Below are positions 1-9,157 of a stretch of 64,000 nt of DNA, piece by piece. The notes beneath the pieces were generated by a model, which saw only the letters and a program-made list of their open reading frames with translations, ran no database searches and was not told the DNA's origin. Each line of letters opens with the position of its first letter. Position 1 is the first letter of the stretch. The stretch comes from Ralstonia wenshanensis (GTDB lineage Bacteria; Pseudomonadota; Gammaproteobacteria; Burkholderiales; Burkholderiaceae). Where the stretch lies: NCBI RefSeq assembly GCF_021173085.1, contig NZ_CP076412.1, forward strand, positions 1,240,001-1,304,000, given 5' to 3'. The position numbers and the translations under genes were made by a program.

Positions 1-2
1 TT

Positions 3-377
3 CATGACATCACGGTGCGCAATTTCCGCTACCTGGATGTGGCCGGCTCCGTCTATGACGGCGCCAACGCAGCCTTACTGCTGCGCGGCTACCAGTCGCA
101 GGGCCAGTTCAACTATCTCTACAACGTCGTCTTCGACAACGTGGTCTTTGATTCTCTGCCGGGTTGGGCAACGACCAAGCTGACGAATCCCGTGCCGTCC
201 TATGCGGAGTTGACGATGGGTTCGGGGCCGGTGTCGTTTGCCAGCCTGCTGCTCGCGGGGCAGGACATCAACCACGTCCACATCTTCGACAACCGGGCGG
301 CAACCCCGGCGCCCTATGACTGCTCGGCCGCGTTTGTGGACTTCCCCGCAGTGAATGCACCGATGTCGATTCATTGA
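3..377 (+). CDS. C-terminal part of a probable polygalacturonase (GH28-like), cut by window edge
   Basis: An open frame enters from the left edge and runs 124 codons to a TGA. The residues alternate short hydrophobic strands with Asn and Gly turns (HDITVRNF, YNVVFDNVVFD), the pattern of a right-handed parallel beta-helix such as the last coils of GH28 pectin hydrolases. The neighbour 46 bases downstream, on the same strand, is a pectinesterase, so a pectin-degrading partner fits. The catalytic region lies outside the window, so family membership is inferred from the fold pattern and the context. A pectate lyase or another beta-helix protein is possible. Confidence 0.55.
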   Translation, partial: HDITVRNFRYLDVAGSVYDGANAALLLRGYQSQGQFNYLYNVVFDNVVFDSLPGWATTKLTNPVPSYAELTMGSGPVSFASLLLAGQDINHVHIFDNRAATPAPYDCSAAFVDFPAVNAPMSIH

Positions 378-423
378 GCGCAACTGGGTTCCGCTCATCC
401 AAAAAGAAGAAGAGGAAACAACA

Positions 424-2583
424 ATGACAAGAACGTTCCAGCGCGCAATTGTGGTTGCAGCCCTGCCGGCACTGCTGTTGGCGGGCTGCGGCGGAGATGG
501 TGGCGCCGACACTGCCAGCGCCACCACCGGAGGAAGCGGTGGCGCGGCGACAACGGCCAGCCTCGCTTCTGTGAATGTGTCCGAGACCTCCAGCCAGACG
601 AGCGCCGCCGTTGGGGACAGGGTGATCTGGACGATCACCGCCGTGAACAACGGAAGCGGCGCCACCGGGGATACCGTTTCGCTGGTGGTCAGCGTGCCAG
701 GCAACGTCGGTGGTATCGCGGTGAACGCGCAGGGTGCAACATGCGGGCCGGCAGTCAGCACGCTCACGTGCACGATCCCGCCCGGGCTCGCAGCCGGAGC
801 CGCCGCGACCGTCACCCTGACGGCCACGGCCACAACCGCCGGTAGCCTCACCAGTTCTGTCTCGACATCCGGCGAAGGGGTGTCGGGCTGTGCGGCCCAG
901 GGCAGTTGCAGTACGTCAGTGACGGTTGCGCCGGCTGCCGGCGGAGCGGGGTCTTCTGGTGGTTCGTCGTCAGGCTCGACGAACGCGGTCGGGTTGGTTC
1001 CCGCCAACGGAGAAACCGCCGCCTATGTCGACACGCGGCTGCAACTCAGCTTTGATGGCACCCCCATCTTGGGTGCGACCGGCTTGATCAAGGTTTTTAA
1101 CGCCACGACGGGTGCGCAGGTCGACCAGATCGATATCAGCGGTGCACCGGTCACCGCCGGCGGCGAAACGCAGACCTATATGCCGGCCGCCAACACCGAG
1201 ATCGACACGCTGGGCAACAACACCGGGCTGACCCAGTGGCGGTATGTGTACTACACGCCGGTCACGATTTCCGGTAACACGGCCACCATCCGCCTGCACG
1301 ACAACATGCTCAGCAACGGCACCAAGTACTACGTCACCATCGACAACGGTGTACTGGCCGGCAAGATGAACGGTATCCCCTTTGCGGGCATCACCTCGCC
1401 TACCGCGTGGACCTTCACGACCAAGGCGGCCCCGGCATCCCAGACGGCCGTGACCGTCGCCAGCACCGGCACGGCGGACTTCCGCACCGTACAGGGTGCG
1501 CTCGACTGGATCATGCGCAACAGCAGCGCGAACGCGTCGGCCAGCAAGACGATCACGATCCAGGATGGCAGCTACAACGAGCAGCTGTTCCTGCGCAACG
1601 TGAATAACCTGACGATCTCGGGCCAGAGCCAGGCGGGCACCATCGTCTATCAGGACAATTCAGAGTCTTACAACCCAGGCACCGGCGGCAGCAAGGCGGC
1701 ACCGGCCACAACGCTGACGACGGAAGGCAGCGGCACCCGGCGCGCCCTGGGAGGCGGAAGATCCGTCCTTCTGGTGGAAGGTTCCGACCTGCTCAAGCTC
1801 ACCAACTTCACGTTGCAGAACTCGCACGTCAGACAGTCGAACTTCAACAACCAGGCCGAAGCGCTTTACTACAACACCTCCACCCTGACCGCCAGCCGCA
1901 TGGTGGCAAGTTTCATGAACTTCCTCAGCGCGCAGGATACGATCCAGACCAAGGGCTGGGTCTGGTACTACAAGTCCTACATTGCCGGAAACGTTGATTT
2001 CATCTGGGGCTCGCCCTATGCAGCACTGTTCGAGCAGAGCGAGCTGCATACGACGTTTGACCCGATCGCCGGGTCGGGCGGCAGCTACAGCGCCAACGCC
2101 ATCATTCAGGCACGTGCGGCCACGGGTTACCCGGGATTCGTGGTGCTCAACAGCGCCTTGACCGCGGATGCTACGGTGCCTGCCGCGACCACCTATCTCG
2201 CCCGATCCCTGACCGGTGCCACCCAGGCCACGAACAGCTACTGCACCCAGCAGTACACCGGCACCGGCAGTTTGGGCAATGCTCAACTGTATTGCGACAC
2301 AGCTGCGTACATCAGCACGAAGATGGGCACACACATTGCAAGCGGCGGCTGGCAAGATCCGAACACCAACGGCGCCATGGCACCCTACCCCGGAACACCA
2401 ACCGCCACCGCGGGATGGCGTGAATGGCTGAGCATGGACGCGGCCGGCAATGCGTTGAGCATGTCGGGTCGGGATACCCAATACGCCACCAGCGCCATTG
2501 ATTTGAGTGGGCTCAACACCACCGCCAAGGTGTTCGCCAGCTTCAAGGATGGCAACGGCGCGAGCTGGACCCCTACACCCTGA
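424..2583 (+). CDS. Lipoprotein-type pectinesterase with N-terminal Ig-like domains
   Basis: A 719-residue pectin methylesterase, removing methyl esters from pectin outside the cell. The ATG sits behind AGGAAA. The N-terminus has a lipoprotein signal with lipobox LLAGC, so the enzyme is probably membrane-anchored. Residues about 40-165 resemble a DUF11/CARDB-like beta-sandwich and 190-330 a bacterial Ig-like (Big_5) domain. The catalytic beta-helix fills the rest. Pectinesterase signatures visible are DGSYNEQ, QDT with Asp505, and NVDFIWG with Asp525; these match the two catalytic Asp of the family at the usual spacing. YLARSL may hold the substrate Arg (LGRPW in typical members). It is far longer than the usual 350-430 residues because of the extra domains. 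A strong terminator follows. Confidence 0.9.
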   Translation: MTRTFQRAIVVAALPALLLAGCGGDGGADTASATTGGSGGAATTASLASVNVSETSSQTSAAVGDRVIWTITAVNNGSGATGDTVSLVVSVPGNVGGIAVNAQGATCGPAVSTLTCTIPPGLAAGAAATVTLTATATTAGSLTSSVSTSGEGVSGCAAQGSCSTSVTVAPAAGGAGSSGGSSSGSTNAVGLVPANGETAAYVDTRLQLSFDGTPILGATGLIKVFNATTGAQVDQIDISGAPVTAGGETQTYMPAANTEIDTLGNNTGLTQWRYVYYTPVTISGNTATIRLHDNMLSNGTKYYVTIDNGVLAGKMNGIPFAGITSPTAWTFTTKAAPASQTAVTVASTGTADFRTVQGALDWIMRNSSANASASKTITIQDGSYNEQLFLRNVNNLTISGQSQAGTIVYQDNSESYNPGTGGSKAAPATTLTTEGSGTRRALGGGRSVLLVEGSDLLKLTNFTLQNSHVRQSNFNNQAEALYYNTSTLTASRMVASFMNFLSAQDTIQTKGWVWYYKSYIAGNVDFIWGSPYAALFEQSELHTTFDPIAGSGGSYSANAIIQARAATGYPGFVVLNSALTADATVPAATTYLARSLTGATQATNSYCTQQYTGTGSLGNAQLYCDTAAYISTKMGTHIASGGWQDPNTNGAMAPYPGTPTATAGWREWLSMDAAGNALSMSGRDTQYATSAIDLSGLNTTAKVFASFKDGNGASWTPTP

Positions 2584-2610
2584 TTTCTCAGATAAGCGTG
2601 ACGGATGCTG

Positions 2611-2645
2611 CGGCGCGTGCCCTTTCAGGACCGCGCCGTTTTTTT
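2611..2645 (+). terminator. Rho-independent terminator of the pectinesterase gene
   Basis: A 7-bp GC stem CGGCGCG/CGCGCCG with a 14-base loop is followed by seven T residues, 28 bases after the pectinesterase stop. It lies between two convergent genes; the T-run is on the plus strand only. Confidence 0.85.
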
Positions 2646-2652
2646 CAGGGGA

Positions 2653-3231
2653 TCAGCGGGTGGTGCAGAGCCTTGCCGTTGCACGGTCTAGAGCGATCCT
2701 ATGCAGGGTGTCGAGCGATTTCTCCTGCGACACTCTGCCGATCTCCTTCGCTACCTGTACGGGGCAATCCGCCTGCCGGCGTGCCGGCGCAGCATCGTGC
2801 AACGTTTGCAGAATGGATTTCTGCAGCCCATCGAGCTTGGGGCGAATCACATCCGGCAGGCTCTGCCGCTGCGCGGTGGGCGCGGCACCGGCCCGGCGCC
2901 AGTCGTTCAGCAGGGCGTACTGCACTTCCTTGTTCGCCTCGATCTGGTCTGTGAAAACATCGCTCACGTCCGCGGCCGCCAGGCCGTAGGCGGGCGCCTG
3001 CGCCGAGGCATTGGCGATGACCTTGGCTTCGCGCGCCGGGTCGTAGACCGACTGGCCACTGTCCCATTTGCTCAGCGCAACCTGATCGGCGGTGACCAGG
3101 CGATCCGCCAGATGGCGGAGCAGCGGTGCGAAGGCGCCTTCCTGGGCGTGAGCCTGGGTGGCGAAGCTCGCCGCCAACAGCAGGGTGCAGGCAATTCGGG
3201 GTGTCATCAACGTGTTAAAGGCGTTCTTCAT
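2653..3231 (-). CDS. aroQ: Secreted chorismate mutase, AroQ gamma class
   Basis: A 192-residue periplasmic chorismate mutase, converting chorismate to prephenate outside the cytoplasm. The chosen ATG gives a classical signal peptide ending in ATQAHA before QEGAF. The mature part has the all-helical AroQ gamma pattern: LADRL with the first active-site Arg, VALSKW with the active-site Lys, then DPAREA and QIEANKEVQ. Length fits the monofunctional gamma class (about 180-200 residues). No clear ribosome site precedes the start, and an ATG eight codons later is an alternative. It ends tail-to-tail with the pectinesterase gene, with a terminator between them. Confidence 0.88.
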   Translation of the reverse strand: MKNAFNTLMTPRIACTLLLAASFATQAHAQEGAFAPLLRHLADRLVTADQVALSKWDSGQSVYDPAREAKVIANASAQAPAYGLAAADVSDVFTDQIEANKEVQYALLNDWRRAGAAPTAQRQSLPDVIRPKLDGLQKSILQTLHDAAPARRQADCPVQVAKEIGRVSQEKSLDTLHRIALDRATARLCTTR

Positions 3232-3439
3232 GCTAAGTACCGGTCGATAGCTGCGTGTCATGAGACTGGGAGCGGCAATCATACCGAAGCGCTGACCGGC
3301 CGGCGTGCGCAACGTTGTTCCGATGCCCGCCGTTAGGCCGTTTGCACGTGCTGTCTGCCACAAACCCAGGTATCATGCGGGCTACGCGCCGTGTTTGTCC
3401 GCAAAGCCTGCGGCGGCGCGGCTAGCTGAGCATACGACG

Positions 3440-3790
3440 ATGGATTTCTACCCCGATCTGGAAGGTTTGCCGCTGTTCGCCAAACCCGCTTTCGGCTGGG
3501 AGGAACCGGCGTCGGCATCGCCAGCCGACACTTCCCCCACCAAACCCCGCCGCTTGCGCCGATGGCGCGGCCCAATCACCCATTGGGAACGCGGCTACCG
3601 CTCCCACTACTACCGCGACAAGCGCGGCAAGAAGCTCGGTGAAATCCACCTGAGCCCGCGCGGTCAGGCACCGCTGCTCTACCGCTGGCTCGCCGGTACG
3701 CTCTCGGGCATCGAGGGGTCGCTCACGCACGCACGCATGCGGGTCGAAGAGGCGATCGGGTTTGGGATGCGGCAGATGGCGTTGTTCTGA
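3440..3790 (+). CDS. Small basic hypothetical protein
   Basis: A 116-residue protein I do not recognise. It has an acidic/aromatic N-terminus (MDFYPDLEG), a Pro/Arg-rich middle (KPRRLRRWRG) and a Tyr/Arg-rich stretch (YRSHYYRDKRGKK), with no signal peptide or membrane segment. Codon use matches the neighbours, and the upstream extension lacks a ribosome site, so the ATG before DFYPD was chosen. It stands alone between the chorismate mutase gene and another small gene. Function unknown. Confidence 0.6.
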   Translation: MDFYPDLEGLPLFAKPAFGWEEPASASPADTSPTKPRRLRRWRGPITHWERGYRSHYYRDKRGKKLGEIHLSPRGQAPLLYRWLAGTLSGIEGSLTHARMRVEEAIGFGMRQMALF

Positions 3791-3864
3791 ACGCCCTCGT
3801 CCGGCGTGTCGATGGGCACGGCCGATGCGTCAACTTTGGGTTCACCACGACGAGGAGAACCCCC

Positions 3865-4191
3865 ATGCCAACCATCGTCCGCATCTTCACAGACCATGCC
3901 GCTGCTGAGGCGGCCCGCGAAGCCGTATTGAATACCGGCCTCACCCTGGAGCGCGTCTCGCTGTCGCATCAGGGTGACGAGGCAGGTGCCTTGTGCGGCA
4001 ACTTCCTTTGCGGCGACTACGAGCCCGGCGGCGAGAACGCCGAGACCTACGAGCGCAAATTCCAGAACGTCGTGATCGGCGGGCGCTTTCTGCTGACCAT
4101 CGATGCGGATCCCACCCAGGTTGATGCCGCGGAAGCCGCGTTACAGCCCGCTGGCGGACATGCCGTGGACGATCTTGGGCCGAAGCGTTGA
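3865..4191 (+). CDS. Hypothetical protein, 108 residues
   Basis: A soluble 108-residue protein with a good AGGAGA ribosome site eight bases before the ATG. The opening (PTIVRIFTDHAAAEAAREAV) resembles the start of small ferredoxin-like or general-stress-17M-like domains, in which a beta strand leads into a helix that follows an amino-acid pair, but no catalytic motif is seen. Two Cys lie in CGNFLCGD. Probably a single-gene unit. Function unknown. Confidence 0.65.
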   Translation: MPTIVRIFTDHAAAEAAREAVLNTGLTLERVSLSHQGDEAGALCGNFLCGDYEPGGENAETYERKFQNVVIGGRFLLTIDADPTQVDAAEAALQPAGGHAVDDLGPKR

Positions 4192-4309
4192 TCGTCCTGT
4201 GCGGTGTTTCCGGAAAGCACGTCTTGCAGCCCTGACCCGTCGGGCGCGCAAGGGAACGGCAATCCGAACGACGTAGCATTTCGCTCCTGAATTTCAACGG
4301 GAGCCCGCC

Positions 4310-4870
4310 ATGTCGAAGACGCAGTATTACGCTGCTGCCACCCTGGACGGCTTCATCGCCACGACGGATCACTCGCTCGATTGGCTGATGCAGTTCGGCT
4401 CGCTGGAAGGCACGAGCTACGACAGCTTCATTCGCGACGTGGGCGCGCTGGCGATGGGTGCGTCCACGTACGAATGGCTGCTTCGCGAACTGGCCAAGCC
4501 CGGCCCCGAGGGGCAAGCCCAGCCATGGCCTTACGTGCAGCCTGCGTGGGTCTTCACATCGCGCACGCTGCCGGCGGTGCAAGGCGCAGACGTCCGCTTC
4601 GTGCATGGTGAAGTGGCGCCTGTGCACCGCGACATGCTCGCCGCAGCCGGCGGGCGCAATTTGTGGATCGTTGGCGGCGGTGAACTCGCCGGCAAATTTC
4701 TCGATGCGGGGCTGCTGGACGAACTGATCGTGCAGGTGATGCCTGTCACGCTGGGCACCGGGCTGCCGCTGTTGCCACGCCGCATCGTACAGCCCGCGCT
4801 CAAGCTCACTTCCGCCGTGCCCTACAAGAACACCTTCGTCGAGATGCGCTACGAGGTCGTGCACGCGTAG
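4310..4870 (+). CDS. Dihydrofolate-reductase-family protein (RibD C-terminal type)
   Basis: A 186-residue NADPH-reductase-fold protein of the RibD C-terminal / YyaP group. The N-terminal strand and the Asp-Gly-Phe-Ile turn (TLDGFIAT), the MGASTYEW helix, the GGGELAGKFLDAGLLDEL nucleotide-binding loop and the following LGTGLPLL all fit this family. GGGAGC precedes the ATG. Members are rarely true DHFRs; the substrate is unknown. It is not in a riboflavin operon, so a role in riboflavin synthesis is unlikely. Confidence 0.8.
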   Translation: MSKTQYYAAATLDGFIATTDHSLDWLMQFGSLEGTSYDSFIRDVGALAMGASTYEWLLRELAKPGPEGQAQPWPYVQPAWVFTSRTLPAVQGADVRFVHGEVAPVHRDMLAAAGGRNLWIVGGGELAGKFLDAGLLDELIVQVMPVTLGTGLPLLPRRIVQPALKLTSAVPYKNTFVEMRYEVVHA

Positions 4871-5069
4871 CGCTCTCTGGCAACGCGTGCTCGAATGAGC
4901 GATCGAGGCATCGCCGCCCATCAGCAAATTGCTTGCCCGCAGAGCCTGATACGGCGCCATTCCTGCCGCTTGGGCACGCCGCCGTTTTGCGCAAAACCTG
5001 TCGATTTGACAACGCTGTCGGCGTCTCCTTTTCTGGACTGGCTTTCCGTCCACCAGGCAGGAGATGACG

Positions 5070-6683
5070 ATGCATCGACAGGCTCACTTTTTGATCCGGC
5101 GCCGTGTGGCGAACGTTGCCGCATGGCTGGCGTTTGGTTTGGCGGCCTCGTCCGCGTTGGCCGATGTGGGCGTGGGTGCCGCACTGCCGCCGTCGCCCGA
5201 CAAGCTCTATGGCGACTTGTTCGTGGCGGTGCAGACGGCGCAGGTGTATCCGGATCAGAAGACGTTCGTCGATGCGGTGCCCAAGGCCGCGCCGGCCGTC
5301 ATCCTCCAGGCGTATCAGGCACAGAAGGGCGTGCCGGGCTTCTCGCTCAAGGCGTTCGTCGACCAGTACTTCACGCCGCCGGTGGATACGCCGGTGACGC
5401 CGCCGGCGGGGCAATCCTTGCGCGCGCACATCGACTGGCTGTGGCCGGCCCTCACACGCACAACGACCAGCGCGCCTGACAACAGCTCGCTCATTCCCCT
5501 GCCCAAGCCTTACGTGGTGCCGGGGGGCCGCTTTCGCGAGGGCTATTACTGGGATACCTACTTCACCATGCTTGGCCTGCAGGAGGCCGGCCGCGAAGAC
5601 CTGGTCGACAACATGCTCGACAACTTCGCCTATGCCATCGACCAGTTCGGCCACATCCCGAACGGTAATCGCACCTACTACCTGAGCCGCTCCCAGCCGC
5701 CGTTCTTTGCGTTGATGGTGGAGCTGGCCGCGCAGCAGGAAGGCGACGCGGCGCTCAAGCGCTACCTCCCGCAACTTCGCAAGGAATATGCGTACTGGAT
5801 GCGCGGCGCTGCCACTACGCCCGCCGGGCAGGCGAGCAGCAACGTCGTCGTCATGCGCGACGGCACTGTGCTCAATCGCTACTGGGACGACCAGGACACC
5901 CCGCGCCCCGAGTCGTATCTGCAAGACGTGACCACCGCGCAGCAAACACCCGCACGCCCCGCCAACGAAGTCTGGCGCGACCTGCGCGCAGCGGCTGAAA
6001 GCGGATGGGATTTCAGTTCGCGCTGGTTTGGCGACAACGCCACGCTGGGCTCCATCCGTACGACGTCGATCGTGCCGGTGGATCTGAACAGCCTGATGTT
6101 CCAGCTTGAGAAGACGATTGCGCGCGGCTGTACAGCGGCGCGCGATTTTGCGTGCACGGTGGAATACTCCGTGCGCGCCGGAAAACGTGCCGTCGCCATC
6201 GAGCGCTACCTGTGGCACCCGGCCGGCTACTACGCAGACTACGACTGGCAGCTCGGCCGCATTCGCGACAACAAGTCCGCCGCGATGACCTATCCGCTGT
6301 TTGTGGGCGCTGCACGCCCAGACCGCGCGTGGAAGACATTGCAATGGACGCAGCAGGCGCTGCTGCAGGTGGGCGGGTTGTCGACCACGACCTTCAAGAC
6401 CGGCCAGCAGTGGGATGCGCCCAACGGCTGGGCGCCGCTGCAATGGATCGCACTGCGCGGGGCGCAGCGGTACGGTTGGCAGCCGCTTGCGCAGGCGATC
6501 GGTGAGCGCTTTCTCGGCAGCGTGGAGCAGCTCTACGCCAGCCAGCAGAAGCTCGTCGAGAAATACATCGTCGATGGAACGGGCACGGGCGGCGGCGGGG
6601 GTGAGTATCCGTTGCAGGACGGCTTCGGCTGGACCAACGGTGTCACGCTCAAGCTGCTGGATGCGTATGGCCGCGGGCAGTAA
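5070..6683 (+). CDS. treA: Periplasmic trehalase (GH37)
   Basis: A 537-residue enzyme hydrolysing trehalose to two glucose in the periplasm. It has an N-terminal signal peptide (hydrophobic stretch ending ASSALA). Both GH37 signatures are present: [15 protein letters not shown] and [10 protein letters not shown], plus the Gly-rich [19 protein letters not shown] near the C-terminus. An ATG two codons upstream (5064) abuts the AGGAG directly, while the ATG at 5070 has a six-base gap, so the latter was preferred. Length is normal for bacterial TreA. No trehalose transport or regulatory gene is adjacent. Confidence 0.93.
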   Translation: MHRQAHFLIRRRVANVAAWLAFGLAASSALADVGVGAALPPSPDKLYGDLFVAVQTAQVYPDQKTFVDAVPKAAPAVILQAYQAQKGVPGFSLKAFVDQYFTPPVDTPVTPPAGQSLRAHIDWLWPALTRTTTSAPDNSSLIPLPKPYVVPGGRFREGYYWDTYFTMLGLQEAGREDLVDNMLDNFAYAIDQFGHIPNGNRTYYLSRSQPPFFALMVELAAQQEGDAALKRYLPQLRKEYAYWMRGAATTPAGQASSNVVVMRDGTVLNRYWDDQDTPRPESYLQDVTTAQQTPARPANEVWRDLRAAAESGWDFSSRWFGDNATLGSIRTTSIVPVDLNSLMFQLEKTIARGCTAARDFACTVEYSVRAGKRAVAIERYLWHPAGYYADYDWQLGRIRDNKSAAMTYPLFVGAARPDRAWKTLQWTQQALLQVGGLSTTTFKTGQQWDAPNGWAPLQWIALRGAQRYGWQPLAQAIGERFLGSVEQLYASQQKLVEKYIVDGTGTGGGGGEYPLQDGFGWTNGVTLKLLDAYGRGQ

Positions 6684-6718
6684 GCTGGCGGTTTCATCCG
6701 CCACCACCGGCCCCTCGC

Positions 6719-6980
6719 ATGCCCATCGAACTTGACCGCGACGTCCGCGCAGAGGCCGTTCGATCCATCCAGCGCTACTTCAACGAGCACATGGAAGAGC
6801 GCATCGGCAACATCCAGGCCGGTGCGCTGCTGATTCTTTCTGGAAGAGATCGGCCCGGTGGTCTACAACCTTGCCGTGCAGGAGGCGCAGGAACGCCTGC
6901 ACACGCGTGTGGCCGAGCTGGATTACGAGTGCCACCAGGAGCCGTTCGGGTACTGGCAGAAATTCGACAAGCGCCGATAG
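6719..6980 (+). pseudogene. Frameshifted DUF2164-family gene
   Basis: The first frame reads a normal DUF2164 start (MPIELDRDVRAEAV, then IGNIQAGALL). At about base 6833 the family sequence jumps one base forward and continues FFLEEIGPVVYNLAVQEAQ to the end at TAG 6980. The family motif is usually LLDFFLEEIGP, so one extra base or two missing bases explain it. Without correction the first frame runs on through unrelated residues and becomes joined in frame to the downstream oxygenase, creating an artificial 225-residue product. It could be a real mutation or a sequencing error. Confidence 0.8.
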
Positions 6981-7024
6981 TTCCCGGCTACCATGCCCGG
7001 ATTCCATCGGGCTGCTTCGTTTCC

Positions 7025-7396
7025 ATGTCTTCCTTGCGCGCATTCTTCAGCACGGCCTTCCGCTGGCAGCGCGGCCGCCAGGGCACCGGCTACGACAAGA
7101 TGCTGCTGGCCACCGCGCCGTGGCCCATCCCGTTTGACGGCTACCTGATCCGCTATCCGGACGGTTCGGAAATTCCGCCGCATACCGACCCCGTCACCAA
7201 CGGCCGGCACTATCGGCTGAACATCGTGCTGAAGTCGCCGCGGGCCGGCGGCGAGTTCGTTTGCGCCAGCCCGATCTTCCAGACGCGGCGTATCAAGCTG
7301 TTCCGCCCCGATGCGTGTGAGCACAGCGTGACGCGCGTGGTGGGCGGCAGCCGATATGTGCTGTCCGTGGGCTGGGTGTTAGGGCGCCGGCGCTGA
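7025..7396 (+). CDS. Small 2OG-Fe(II) oxygenase-like protein
   Basis: A 123-residue protein with the double-stranded beta-helix dioxygenase signature: His53-x-Asp55 in PPHTDPV, distal His100 in CEHSV, and Arg110 in SRYVLSVGW, the expected 2-oxoglutarate ligand. The substrate is unknown; a protein or small-molecule hydroxylase is possible. It is short for the superfamily but keeps all metal ligands. Its frame is continuous with the first half of the frameshifted DUF2164 gene, so automatic annotation may merge the two; the ATG before SSLRAFF is the likely true start, though its ribosome site is weak. Confidence 0.75.
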   Translation: MSSLRAFFSTAFRWQRGRQGTGYDKMLLATAPWPIPFDGYLIRYPDGSEIPPHTDPVTNGRHYRLNIVLKSPRAGGEFVCASPIFQTRRIKLFRPDACEHSVTRVVGGSRYVLSVGWVLGRRR

Positions 7397-7416
7397 GCGG
7401 CGGAAACTGAATCGTG

Positions 7417-8106
7417 ATGAACGCATTTGCCGCCAACCCCTGGTTCCGGAGCCTTCCTCCGCACGTTGCCGACGCGCTACTCGAAGCCACGGTGCCCCTG
7501 CACATCGCCGCCGGTGCATTTCTCTTTCGCCAGGGCGATCCGATGGACGCCGGTTCGCACGCGTTCTTTGGCGTGGCCAGCGGCGCGCTCAAGCTCTCCA
7601 TCTTCAATGCTGACGGAGATGAGGCGATCCTCACGTTGGTGGAGCCAGGCAACTGGTTTGGCGGGGTGTCGACGCTCGATCAGCAACCACGCGGCCACTG
7701 CGCAATCGCGCTGGAAGATTCGGCCGTGCTGGCCGTGAGCGTGGCACGCTTTGAAGCTTTGATGCGCGATGCCGCATTTGCCGGAGCGATTGCGCGGCTG
7801 GTGGCGACGCGCTTGCGGCTGGCGTATGGCTCGCTGGCGAGTGCGGCGCTGCACGGTACGCGGGCGCGCGTGGCGCGGCGTATCGCTTCACTCGCGCACG
7901 GCGATGTGTCGCAATCGGCAGAGGGGCGCGCAAGCATCTCCACCTCACAAGACGCGTTGGCGATGATGCTGGGCATCAGCCGGCAGACGCTCAGCAAAGA
8001 GCTGCAGGCGCTGGTCAAGCTCGGTGCGATCCGCCTGCGCTATGGGCACATCGAGATTCAGGACATGGCGCTGTTGCTTGGCGCCAGCGAAGCCGGCGCC
8101 GACTAA
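7417..8106 (+). CDS. Crp/Fnr-family transcription regulator
   Basis: A 229-residue regulator with an N-terminal cyclic-nucleotide-binding-like jelly roll (residues about 10-120; GDEAILTLVEPGNWFGGVSTLD matches the phosphate-binding cassette region) and a C-terminal winged helix (SQDALAMMLGISRQTLSKELQALVKLG). The N-terminal Cys set of oxygen-sensing FNR is absent, so it is not an iron-sulfur FNR. ATG 7417 directly follows a GTG that could also start. Its target is not evident; it begins 20 bases after the oxygenase gene. Confidence 0.88.
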   Translation: MNAFAANPWFRSLPPHVADALLEATVPLHIAAGAFLFRQGDPMDAGSHAFFGVASGALKLSIFNADGDEAILTLVEPGNWFGGVSTLDQQPRGHCAIALEDSAVLAVSVARFEALMRDAAFAGAIARLVATRLRLAYGSLASAALHGTRARVARRIASLAHGDVSQSAEGRASISTSQDALAMMLGISRQTLSKELQALVKLGAIRLRYGHIEIQDMALLLGASEAGAD

Positions 8107-8116
8107 CCCGCCGCCC

Positions 8117-9130
8117 CTAGCTCGACGCCCCCAAGGCCGCCAGCAGATCGTTGCCCGACCAGCTCGGGCGCGTGGCGGCCGATTCGGCAGCATGCACCAT
8201 CGCACACAGTTGCGCATTCACCGGCGCGCGTTGCCCGAGGCGCTTCGCCAAGCGCACAACTTCGCCGTTGATCCAGTCGACTTCGGTCTTGCGCCCGGCG
8301 GCCAGATCGTCGGACATGGACGAACGCGCGAGCGGATCGATGGCGAGCATCTTGCCGGCCAGCCGCGCAAACACCGCGTCAGGTGTGGCGAGCAGGCGTG
8401 GAATCCACGTCGGCGGTATCGGCGTCAGTTTGGCGGGGTGGATGCCCGCGCGGGACAGCAGCCGGAGCGCTTCCATCTGCGCCCGCGCGAGGCAGCGCCG
8501 GTACGCACGCTGCGACAGCTCTTCCTTCAGCGGCCGGTTGGCCAGTGCGTTGATGGCGTTGTTCAGGTTGAGCAGCAGCTTGGCCCACTGCACAGCCGTC
8601 ATGTCGGTGCGTTCCGTGAGCGGCAGACCCGCACGGAGGAAGTCGCCGAGAAACGGCTGCAGCAAGGGCGACGCTGTCACTTCCAGCTCGCCGCCCGTGC
8701 CTTGATGGAAAGCGCCCGGGCCAGGCTGCATCACATTGAAGGGCACCATGCCTGCTAGCACAGTGTGCTGCGGCAGGGTGGCTCGCAGCACGTCGGCATT
8801 GCCAAGCCCGTTTTGGAAGCTGACGACGATGGCGCCCGCGCGTAGCACGGGCTTCAGTTCATCGGCGACGGATTGCGTGGCGGCAGATTTGACCGTGACG
8901 AGCACGAGATCGGCATCGGCGGGAGCGCCGGGATCCGTCACGTAGCGCACGTCAGCCGGCAGTACTTGCCAGCGGCCGTTGCGATAGTCCGTCAAGGTGA
9001 GACCGTGCGCGCGCAGCTCGTTGCCGATGCGCGCGCGGCCGACCAGCGAAACATCGGCGCCGGCCGCCAGCAGACGGCCACCCAGATAGCAGCCGATCGA
9101 GCCGGCCCCCACGATGCAGATCTTCGCCAT
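8117..9130 (-). CDS. panE: 2-dehydropantoate 2-reductase (ketopantoate reductase)
   Basis: A 337-residue NADPH-dependent reductase making pantoate for coenzyme A. It opens with the Rossmann motif VGAGSIGCYLGG; NGLGN follows after about 100 residues, and the catalytic Lys lies in VQWAKLLLNLNNAINAL. Length is at the upper end of the family (about 290-340). GGAGAC precedes the ATG. It sits 27 bases downstream of the PhoD-type phosphatase on the same strand. Because PanE-like paralogues are common, the in vivo substrate could be another 2-oxo acid. Confidence 0.88.
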   Translation of the reverse strand: MAKICIVGAGSIGCYLGGRLLAAGADVSLVGRARIGNELRAHGLTLTDYRNGRWQVLPADVRYVTDPGAPADADLVLVTVKSAATQSVADELKPVLRAGAIVVSFQNGLGNADVLRATLPQHTVLAGMVPFNVMQPGPGAFHQGTGGELEVTASPLLQPFLGDFLRAGLPLTERTDMTAVQWAKLLLNLNNAINALANRPLKEELSQRAYRRCLARAQMEALRLLSRAGIHPAKLTPIPPTWIPRLLATPDAVFARLAGKMLAIDPLARSSMSDDLAAGRKTEVDWINGEVVRLAKRLGQRAPVNAQLCAMVHAAESAATRPSWSGNDLLAALGASS

Positions 9131-9157
9131 GCGTCTCCTTGTTGTTGCGCTGGCACC

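Noticed and set aside
75-1007. Long minus-strand frame opposite the pectinesterase
   Set aside because: It has no ribosome site or family motif and covers the signal and catalytic coding of a clear plus-strand gene.
6719-7396. A single 225-residue protein over the DUF2164 and oxygenase region
   Set aside because: The middle part shows no family likeness while the +1 frame carries the rest of DUF2164, so this is a frameshift product.
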